Source of the DNA: Bacteroidota bacterium
GTDB lineage: Bacteria; Bacteroidota; Ignavibacteria; UBA10030; SZUA-254
Direction of reading: 5' to 3'
Assembly (NCBI GenBank): GCA_004322375.1
Contig: SCUC01000432.1
Location: forward strand, 1-6,633
DNA: 6,633 nucleotides
Part shown: positions 1-4,307 of the stretch, one piece after another
Layout: every line of letters starts with the position of its first letter
Position numbering within the stretch: position 1 is the stretch's first letter
The notes under the pieces: model-generated
Told to the model about the DNA's origin: nothing
The model's database searches: none
The model's input: the letters and a program-made list of their open reading frames with translations, nothing else
Made by a program: the position numbers and the translations under genes

Positions 1-418
1 TCTGAATTCTCCTGATTGCTTCCTCTAAGCTTTGTTGCGCTTCAATTCCTCGCCCGCGATTGATCGCGATATATTTGTTCGTCCATTTCATTGCCCAGCC
101 AAAGATGGGAATTCGTTCAAGTTCCTTCTTGTAGATAATGCGAATCCGCTTATTGCCCAGTCCGATCATAGCCGAGGGAATATCAAAATGGCTTGCATGA
201 TTCGCCACGAAGACGCACGAGCTTGAAGCAGGGATATGCTCAAGTCCCTCGACGGAAATCCTTACGCCGCTCAAGGTAAGCGTGCCTTGATAAAAGATGC
301 CCACGAGAACATCAAATACGGAGTCGCTGCGGGTTGCCAGCATCGCGACGATGCAAATGATTGACATAACAATCGTAAAGGGTACAAGAAGCAATATTTT
401 AAACGCCGTTACAATCAC
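1..418 (-). CDS. PlsC-type 1-acylglycerol-3-phosphate acyltransferase, N-terminal part (cut by window edge)
   Basis: Reading leftwards from 418, 139 codons stay open to the edge. The product starts with a hydrophobic stretch (about residues 5-28), a likely membrane anchor. It then shows the acyltransferase blocks: NHASHFD at 73-79, the H-x4-D catalytic motif with H74 and D79; a KKELERIPIFGWAMKW segment at 97-112; and AINRGRG at 118-124, the glycerol-phosphate binding block. The EGTRS block and C-terminus lie outside the window. Members of this family acylate lysophosphatidic acid at sn-2 at the inner membrane during phospholipid synthesis; the exact acceptor is not shown. The start is uncertain. 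An in-frame TAA lies a few codons upstream, and GTG at 418 is the first usable codon after it; TTG at 394 is an alternative. No clear ribosome binding site precedes either. Confidence 0.87.
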   Translation of the reverse strand, partial: MIVTAFKILLLVPFTIVMSIICIVAMLATRSDSVFDVLVGIFYQGTLTLSGVRISVEGLEHIPASSSCVFVANHASHFDIPSAMIGLGNKRIRIIYKKELERIPIFGWAMKWTNKYIAINRGRGIEAQQSLEEAIRRIQ

Positions 419-451
419 AACAACGTATTGACATACTTTGATTTAGAGATA

Positions 452-590
452 CTACTTCGATGGAGGTAAACGAGGGGAACGAAAAGGAGATAATTCATCC
501 TCATCGTTCTTAGGCGGTAAATATTGAAGTGGGCAGCGTCATAAACACTGCAAGGCAAAGTACGAAAAGAGGAGGGAAAAAGCAAACAAG
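452..590 (-). pseudogene. Possible remnant of a small membrane protein (frameshifted)
   Basis: Directly after the stop of the 591-749 gene, the same frame continues open with a strongly hydrophobic stretch (about 26 codons from 590, including FVLCLAVFMTLP) before a TAA. Skipping one base after the LP codons gives a continuation LQYLPPKNDEDELSPFRS and a proline-rich tail ending at TAG 452-454. A transmembrane segment followed by a polar, acidic, proline-rich tail would make a sensible small membrane protein. However, no credible start codon or ribosome binding site is visible and one frameshift has to be assumed. It may be chance reading of spacer DNA. No function can be assigned. Confidence 0.22.
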
Positions 591-749
591 CTATTTTTGT
601 TTTTCTACTTTGACAGCATATTTGTTTGCTCGTTCTTCAATATATCGCTTGAACTGTTCAAATGTCATATTCTCTGTTTCCTCAGAGATTTTATCGCGAA
701 TATCGCGCATCATTTTTACAGCGTCGAATGATTTATGTTGATACTTCAT
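591..749 (-). CDS. Small charged protein (52 aa), antitoxin-like, downstream of the ATPase
   Basis: ATG at 749 opens a 52-residue frame ending in TAG at 591-593. The product is helical and highly charged: MKYQHKSFDAVKMMRDIRDK at the start, then an acidic turn (EETENMTFEQF, about 23-33) and a basic tail. It has no signal peptide or membrane segment. The pattern 'K-x-FDAVKMMR-x-IRDK ... E-x-T-x-x-M-x-F-E-x-x' recalls short antitoxin-like proteins often found beside toxin genes, but I recognise this only as a resemblance. It starts 6 bases after the stop of the broken ATPase (756) on the same strand, so the two are probably co-transcribed. No toxin partner is visible downstream. The purine-rich sequence AAAAGAG upstream is too far from the ATG to be a good ribosome binding site, so translation may be coupled to the ATPase reading frame. 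Confidence 0.55.
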   Translation of the reverse strand: MKYQHKSFDAVKMMRDIRDKISEETENMTFEQFKRYIEERANKYAVKVEKQK

Positions 750-755
750 AACGAA

Positions 756-1397
756 CTATTCTATCACTCTTTTAATAAAATTGCGTGCAGGTTTTAACTC
801 TGGATCCGTTTTCAAATTTTTTGTCATGACTTTAGTAATCCATTTGGGTCCATGTCCACCAACACTTTTAACAAAACTTTCCAATTCTCCTGTTTCGATG
901 ACAAATAAACCAATATCCTTTAACTTAGCTTGAACTCTTTCGTATGCTTGTGTTTGTTCTCCACTGGGAATAAACGCCCTTCCTGTTTCTTTGGCATAAG
1001 CCCAAGGTGAGGCTTTTTTTAATTTACCTTTAATATCATCAATAGCTTTTTGTGAAACGATATCTCCATCCATGGATGTAAATATTTTACTAATTTCGTT
1101 TTCCAAATCTTTTTTTTGTAATTCCGGCTTTTTCTGCTCAATGGCTGATTTAAATATTTTCCAATCGCTTTCAATTTCTACCCAATTTCCACCCAATTCC
1201 TTATAAATAGGTCGAAGCGGATTTTCAGTTTTAAATATATCAAAATCTACAATAACTTTTATTTTCACATTAAGATTTTTGAGAGATTTAACAATGACTG
1301 TAACTCGATCTATGCCACCACCTTGAACAAAAAGAATATCCTGATTTACAGAGCCGTTGCCTTCTTGGATTGAATTTACAATCTGCATCTCCTTCAC
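756..1397 (-). CDS. Fragment 3 of the ATPase: rest of the TOPRIM domain and C-terminus
   Basis: The homologous part starts about eight codons after the ATG at 1397 (near SIQEGNGSVNQDILFVQGGG). It holds the second and third TOPRIM elements: VQGGGIDRV (24-32) and KVIVDFDIF (47-55), where DFD is the D-x-D metal site. A charged helical region and the terminal GLFVIETGELESFVKSVGG (163-181) follow. The ATG at 1397 lies inside the overlap with fragment 2, within bases that encode ICEGDAD in the other frame. A GAAGGAG-like stretch sits close upstream by chance of that coding sequence. Without the EGD motif and the ATPase, this fragment would not be an active nuclease on its own. Confidence 0.5.
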   Translation of the reverse strand: MKEMQIVNSIQEGNGSVNQDILFVQGGGIDRVTVIVKSLKNLNVKIKVIVDFDIFKTENPLRPIYKELGGNWVEIESDWKIFKSAIEQKKPELQKKDLENEISKIFTSMDGDIVSQKAIDDIKGKLKKASPWAYAKETGRAFIPSGEQTQAYERVQAKLKDIGLFVIETGELESFVKSVGGHGPKWITKVMTKNLKTDPELKPARNFIKRVIE

Positions 1398-2085
1398 AAA
1401 TAATCACTTGAGTGTGAAATAGTCCACTAAGAACATTTGAATATCTAAGAAGAGGATCGCTCCAAACCTTCTTAATATCATCACCACTTAAAACACTAAC
1501 TTTGTTAATGGTGTTGTCTCTTTCAATTCTTATAATTTTCAGATTCTTGGTAGTTACATCTAATAATCCCTTAAGGAAATCTTCACTATGAGTGGCTAAA
1601 AATAATTGCTTTTCAGTCGGTAAATCTTTTACGAGCATTTTACCGAGTAATCTTGCTTGTGGTGGATGCAAAAACGCTTCCGGTTCGTCAATAAGCAGTA
1701 TTGAATAATTTAAAATAAAAGCATTCAATAATAACCCCACAAAGCTTCTCATGCCATCGCCCTGTTCATGTAATAAATCCAGTTTTTCTAACTCCTTCAA
1801 ATAGTCAAATGATACTCTATCTTTGCCCGGTTCCGTTTTAGGTTTTTTCCCTACATAAAGGGGGACATCATTACCTGCGTTCCTATGTAAAATCAAATTA
1901 TCTCCAAACGCCTGTTTGAAATAATCGTTAAATTTTTCCTCTACCTCGTCATATCTTTGCAGCACATGAATTGGATGATGTGGAGCTTGGGTTGTTAACT
2001 TGATGTTATTAGGAGCAGGATCTGCCAATGATAGCCTATGTAGTGTATCAATTGAATTAATAAAAACACTGCTTAAAACGTGCAA
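1288..2085 (-). CDS. Fragment 2 of the ATPase: signature, Walker B, H-loop and start of TOPRIM
   Basis: This frame is the same as fragment 1 and is open from just after its TGA (2163). TTG at 2085 is merely the first start-like codon, without an evident ribosome binding site. Counting from that TTG, it carries QGDGMRSF (108-115), ILLIDEPEAFLHP (129-141), ATHSED (164-169) and the first TOPRIM motif VIICEGDADC (227-236), with the catalytic Glu at 231. The last roughly 27 codons, from about 1374 to 1288, are out-of-frame nonsense rich in Arg, Cys and Ser. The true continuation is in the frame of fragment 3. It is probably not an independent gene. Confidence 0.5.
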   Translation of the reverse strand: MHVLSSVFINSIDTLHRLSLADPAPNNIKLTTQAPHHPIHVLQRYDEVEEKFNDYFKQAFGDNLILHRNAGNDVPLYVGKKPKTEPGKDRVSFDYLKELEKLDLLHEQGDGMRSFVGLLLNAFILNYSILLIDEPEAFLHPPQARLLGKMLVKDLPTEKQLFLATHSEDFLKGLLDVTTKNLKIIRIERDNTINKVSVLSGDDIKKVWSDPLLRYSNVLSGLFHTQVIICEGDADCKFNPRRQRLCKSGYSFCSRWWHRSSYSHC

Positions 2086-2163
2086 TCCATTTAAATAGTT
2101 CTGCCATGAACTTATTGCAACATTTTCAGCTATTTCATATTTATATCCTCTATAAATAGGATC

Positions 2164-2427
2164 TCATTCTTTGTAATATGAATTGTATCCGGAGTTCGAT
2201 TTCAAAAAAGAGACTAAATCATCTTCGTTTCCTTCTTTTTGCATATCGATGTTTTTAACAACTTTTCCTGTCCCTTTTCTAGATATAATAAATTTGTTTA
2301 CTTCTTTTAATGTAGCACTCTTCCCCGAATTATTCGGTCCTACAAAAACAACAATATCATTTCTCTCGAACTGTATGTTTGAATTATCACTAAATTCTAT
2401 TTTGCTTATCCAAACCTTCGGTGCCAT
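2164..2427 (-). CDS. Fragment 1 of the ATPase: N-terminal Walker A part (87 aa)
   Basis: ATG at 2427 follows a strong Shine-Dalgarno sequence AAAAGGAG (2437-2444), with 9 bases between. The 87 residues contain an opening beta strand (WISKIEFS), then IVVFVG running into GPNNSGKS (30-37), the P-loop of an AAA/ABC ATPase. The fragment ends at TGA 2164-2166, before the signature, Walker B and nuclease domain, so alone it cannot hydrolyse ATP as a complete site. The frame after the TGA stays open and encodes the continuation of the same domain. The intact start and ribosome binding site suggest this end is still translated. Confidence 0.6.
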   Translation of the reverse strand: MAPKVWISKIEFSDNSNIQFERNDIVVFVGPNNSGKSATLKEVNKFIISRKGTGKVVKNIDMQKEGNEDDLVSFLKSNSGYNSYYKE

Positions 2428-2436
2428 TTTTTTCCG

Positions 2437-2444
2437 CTCCTTTT
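2437..2444 (-). promoter_or_regulatory. Strong ribosome binding site of the ATPase
   Basis: The minus strand reads AAAAGGAG, 9 bases before ATG 2427. This is the best Shine-Dalgarno match next to a long gene in the window and fixes the start of the ATPase. Confidence 0.7.
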
Positions 2445-2466
2445 AGATTGTTCATGCATGCGTTAT

Positions 2467-2487
2467 TTAGCTTTGAATATAAAGCAT
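2467..2487 (-). other. Seven-codon leader minicistron (MLYIQS-stop) with strong Shine-Dalgarno
   Basis: On the minus strand AAAGGAG (2494-2500) stands 6 bases before an ATG at 2487. That ATG opens ATG CTT TAT ATT CAA AGC TAA. The minicistron ends 39 bases upstream of the ATPase ATG and is in the same frame. Spacing and sequence of the ribosome binding site are close to ideal, so ribosomes could initiate here. It may be a leader peptide affecting the ATPase, or the ruin of a longer N-terminus. The bases GCTTT and AAAGC within it can also pair into a 5-bp hairpin (2470-2485). Confidence 0.3.
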
Positions 2488-2534
2488 ATCTTTCTCCTTT
2501 CAAATATTTTCCTTACTTTCTTGCAGAAACTATC

Positions 2535-3251
2535 ATGACATCGCTCCATACACTCCGGAACTCTGCGCCAAAGGCATATCCTCCTTTGGAGGAAATCACA
2601 ACCTGCCGCTTATGTCCGCGATTAGTCGAGTGGCGGGAAACCGTAGCCAACGAGAAAGTTGCCAGATTTAAGGAATGGGAATACTGGGGTAAGCCGGTCC
2701 CGAGCTTTGGCAATACCAACGCGAGATTATTAATAGTCGGGTTAGCGCCCGCCGCGCATGGAGCAAACAGAACAGGAAGAATGTTCACCGGTGATAGAAG
2801 CGGGGAATGGCTTTACAGAACGTTGCACAAGTTCGGTTTCGCGAATCAACCGGAATCAATATCGCGTGACGACGGGTTGCAGCTGATTGATTGTTACATT
2901 ACGGCGACACTGCATTGCGCGCCGCCACAGAACAAGCCGCTTCCCGAAGAGACAAGAAATTGTCGCCCGTTTTTCCTTCAAGAATTAGAGGCATTGAAGA
3001 ACGTTCTAGTCATTATTGCTCTCGGTAAAATTGCCCATGACGCGGTGTATGATTCGTTCATATCGCTAAAAAAGACTACATTAACAAAACGCCCTCCGTT
3101 CAAGCATAACGGAAACGTTTTACTCAACGAGCGCATTACGCTGCTTGCATCATATCATCCCAGCCAGCAGAATACGTTCACGGGAAAGCTGACGCAGAAG
3201 ATGTTTGATGCAGTGTTTCAACGTGCAAAAACGCTTCTATCTGCACGGTGA
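2535..3251 (+). CDS. Uracil-DNA glycosylase, family 5 (UDGb), iron-sulfur type
   Basis: This 238-residue enzyme removes uracil (and in the family often hypoxanthine or other deaminated bases) from DNA, starting base excision repair in the cytoplasm. The family hallmarks are clear: GLAPAAHGANRTGRMFTGD (69-87, first active-site motif); SYHPSQQNTFTGKLT (206-220, the HPS motif with H208); and cysteines C24, C27, C128 and C143 in the spacing of the 4Fe-4S cluster (TCRLCPRLV, HCAPP, RNC). The frame is open further upstream to 2421. ATG 2535 was chosen because homologues begin about 20 residues before the C-x-x-C pair; there is no strong Shine-Dalgarno sequence. The gene is divergent from the ATPase, has more GC than that gene, and looks native. 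A role in the neighbouring defence-type locus is not implied. Confidence 0.93.
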   Translation: MTSLHTLRNSAPKAYPPLEEITTCRLCPRLVEWRETVANEKVARFKEWEYWGKPVPSFGNTNARLLIVGLAPAAHGANRTGRMFTGDRSGEWLYRTLHKFGFANQPESISRDDGLQLIDCYITATLHCAPPQNKPLPEETRNCRPFFLQELEALKNVLVIIALGKIAHDAVYDSFISLKKTTLTKRPPFKHNGNVLLNERITLLASYHPSQQNTFTGKLTQKMFDAVFQRAKTLLSAR

Positions 3252-3253
3252 AA

Positions 3254-3288
3254 AATTGTCAATAGTGAATTGTCAATTGCCAATTGTT
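3254..3288 (+). repeat. Heptamer tandem block, unit AATTGTC (five units)
   Basis: Just after the glycosylase stop, five consecutive 7-mers can be read: AATTGTC, AATAGTG, AATTGTC, AATTGCC, AATTGTT. Every unit starts with AAT and four of five with AATTG. The period is exactly 7. Confidence 0.75.
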
Positions 3289-3327
3289 AACCGAACGATG
3301 ATTGACCAATGACACTAATGAGTAGGG

Positions 3328-3348
3328 AGTTGTTAGTGGTTAGTGTGA
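3328..3348 (+). repeat. Heptamer tandem block, unit AGTxGTT (three units, degenerate)
   Basis: Three consecutive 7-mers read AGTTGTT, AGTGGTT, AGTGTGA; within them GTTAGTG occurs twice in perfect tandem (3332-3345). The bases before it (3300-3327) can be cut in the same phase into GATTGAC, CAATGAC, ACTAATG, AGTAGGG, so the heptamer period may extend further left. Confidence 0.6.
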
Positions 3349-3354
3349 TATAAT
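3346..3354 (+). promoter_or_regulatory. Possible extended -10 promoter element for the dehydrogenase
   Basis: TGATATAAT contains a perfect TATAAT (3349-3354) preceded by the TG of an extended -10, 45 bases before ATG 3400. No good -35 box lies 16-18 bases upstream; GGAGTT is the sequence at 17. The element sits exactly between two heptamer blocks, so chance is possible. It follows the general sigma-70 consensus, which may not apply in every phylum. Confidence 0.35.
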
Positions 3355-3383
3355 ACAAAGTACAAAGTACAAAGAACAAATAA
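3354..3383 (+). repeat. Heptamer tandem block, unit TACAAAG (three perfect units plus a decayed fourth)
   Basis: TACAAAG occurs three times without interruption (3354-3374), followed by the variant AACAAAT and a trailing AA. It ends a few bases before the ribosome binding site of the dehydrogenase and would lie in its 5' untranslated region. Confidence 0.8.
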
Positions 3384-3399
3384 TAAACAGGAAACTGAA

Positions 3400-4170
3400 A
3401 TGAACAGTGAAGAATTAAAAGGAAAAGTCTTTATCGTAACCGGCGCATCGAGCGGCATCGGGAAAGCGACGGCTCTGATGGCAGTGCAGCGCGGGGCTTC
3501 GGTTTCGCTTGTTGCGCGCCGCGAGGAGAAATTGCGCGATGTTGCGATGTCGTTGCGCCCGGAGCAGGTAGAAATTATCGCCGCTGATATTACTAAAGAA
3601 GATGAGCGCAAGCTCATCGTTGACCAAACGAAAGAACGTTTTGGCGCAATTGACGTGCTTGTCAATGCAGCAGGCGTTATCGCCAACGGAACGCTCGAAA
3701 ACACATCCCTCGAACAATGGGATTGGATGCTCGATAGTAACCTGCGATCGCTTTTCCGGTTAACGCAGCTCGCCCTACCATCAATTATCGAGAGAAAAGG
3801 AAATATCGTGAACGTCTCGAGCGTAACGGGTATTCGCTCGTTTCCCAATGTTCTTGCGTACTGCGTCAGCAAAGCAGGGGTTGACCAGCTAACGCATTGC
3901 GCCGCGCTAGAGCTGGGACCGAAAGGCGTCCGTGTTAATGCCGTAGATCCCGGCGTCGTCATCACTAATTTGCATCGCTCAAGCGGGATGCCGGAAGAAT
4001 CCTATTCCAAGTTTATCGAGCACGGAAAAACAACGCATCCGCTCGGGCGCGTCGGCACGCCGGAAGAAGTTGCCGAGCTGATTCTCTTTCTCGCCTCCGA
4101 CCGCGCGGGATGGATTAGCGGCGCAAGCTACAGCATAGACGGGGGAAGAGCGCAAACGTGCGCGCGGTAG
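3400..4170 (+). CDS. Short-chain dehydrogenase/reductase (classical SDR, FabG-like)
   Basis: This 256-residue cytoplasmic oxidoreductase has the full set of classical SDR motifs: TGASSGIG (14-21, cofactor binding), AADIT (61-65), NAAG (89-92), the catalytic N114, S141, Y154 and K158 (YCVSK), and PG at 184-185. It ends with the usual ISGASYSIDGG segment. Arginines at 40-41 after the second beta strand favour NADP(H) over NAD(H). The length is typical. The substrate cannot be read from the sequence; FabG-like 3-oxoacyl reductases and sugar or steroid-type dehydrogenases share this layout. The start is supported by AGGAA (3389-3393) 6 bases before the ATG. The gene stands alone between two repeat-bearing spacers. 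Its GC-rich codon use matches the neighbouring PLP enzyme and contrasts with the ATPase block. Confidence 0.93.
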   Translation: MNSEELKGKVFIVTGASSGIGKATALMAVQRGASVSLVARREEKLRDVAMSLRPEQVEIIAADITKEDERKLIVDQTKERFGAIDVLVNAAGVIANGTLENTSLEQWDWMLDSNLRSLFRLTQLALPSIIERKGNIVNVSSVTGIRSFPNVLAYCVSKAGVDQLTHCAALELGPKGVRVNAVDPGVVITNLHRSSGMPEESYSKFIEHGKTTHPLGRVGTPEEVAELILFLASDRAGWISGASYSIDGGRAQTCAR

Positions 4171-4182
4171 TTCTATACAAAC

Positions 4183-4203
4183 GTTATTTGTTATCAGTTA
4201 TCT
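4183..4203 (+). repeat. Heptamer tandem block, unit GTTATCT (three units)
   Basis: Downstream of the dehydrogenase three consecutive 7-mers read GTTATTT, GTTATCA, GTTATCT, identical in the first five bases. This is the same 7-bp period as in the spacer on the other side of the gene, with another unit sequence. Confidence 0.65.
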
Positions 4204-4217
4204 GGTACCATTATTAA
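4188..4217 (+). promoter_or_regulatory. Weak possible promoter of the PLP enzyme
   Basis: TTGTTA (4188-4193) and TATTAA (4212-4217) are separated by 18 bases, each matching four of six consensus positions. The first box falls inside the heptamer block. If used, the transcript would carry the inverted repeat 4243-4277 in its leader. Confidence 0.18.
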
Positions 4218-4242
4218 TATCACAATGAGACAAAGGATTCTG

Positions 4243-4277
4243 GTTTCAAGTTTCACGCTAACATAGGGACTTGAAAC
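4243..4277 (+). promoter_or_regulatory. Perfect 9-bp inverted repeat upstream of the PLP enzyme
   Basis: GTTTCAAGT (4243-4251) and ACTTGAAAC (4269-4277) are exact reverse complements separated by 17 bases. The repeat ends 30 bases before ATG 4308. No T-run follows, so an intrinsic terminator is unlikely. An operator for a dimeric regulator, or a leader hairpin controlling the sulfur-metabolism gene, fits better. No known riboswitch (S-box type) architecture is seen. Confidence 0.45.
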
Positions 4278-4307
4278 ATCTTACAGAAACTACGTTCGGC
4301 AATTCTT

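Larger units (their letters stand above)
756..2427 (-). pseudogene. OLD-like AAA/ABC ATPase with TOPRIM nuclease domain, interrupted
   Basis: Three consecutive reading frames together give one recognisable protein of roughly 557 residues, a normal size for the family. In order they show: Walker A GPNNSGKS (residues 30-37); an ABC-type signature QGDGMRSF; Walker B ILLIDEPEAFLHP; the H-loop ATHSED; then a TOPRIM domain with VIICEGDADC, VQGGGIDRV and the metal-binding DFD; and a C-terminal GLFVIETGELESFV segment typical of these nucleases. OLD-family proteins are ATP-regulated DNA nucleases, several of them anti-phage (standalone OLD, GajA of Gabija, retron-associated OLD). No helicase or reverse transcriptase partner lies nearby, so a standalone type is most likely. 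Two lesions break the gene: an in-frame TGA at 2164-2166 and a frameshift near 1370-1377. The block is clearly more AT-rich than the genes at 2535-5522, which suggests transfer. Real decay and sequencing error cannot be told apart here. Confidence 0.85.

Noticed and set aside
32..741. Plus-strand open frames at 32-226 and 529-741
   Set aside because: They are antisense to plsC and to the 52-residue gene and its spacer, with no recognisable domain or ribosome binding site.
2164..2166. Selenocysteine or code reassignment at the TGA
   Set aside because: Neighbouring genes use TGA as stop, the site is not catalytic in this family, and no hairpin typical of a bacterial selenocysteine element is evident directly after it.
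2421..2534. Upstream extension of the glycosylase frame to 2421
   Set aside because: The extra residues are hydrophobic and aromatic, unlike the family N-terminus, overlap the start of the ATPase, and have no ribosome binding site; homologues start near 2535.
591..2534. Insertion sequence or integrated element ends around the AT-rich block
   Set aside because: I found no terminal inverted repeats, target-site duplication, transposase, integrase or tRNA at the borders.
3252..3399. CRISPR array
   Set aside because: The repeats are 7 bp, tandem and without spacers; no cas genes are present.
3333..3965. Long minus-strand open frame (210 codons) opposite the dehydrogenase
   Set aside because: It is antisense to a gene with every SDR motif, its translation is rich in Ser, Thr and Arg with no domain, and its first codons are the complement of coding sequence.
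4243..4277. Intrinsic terminator of the dehydrogenase
   Set aside because: The stem has only moderate GC, the loop is 17 bases and no T-run follows.
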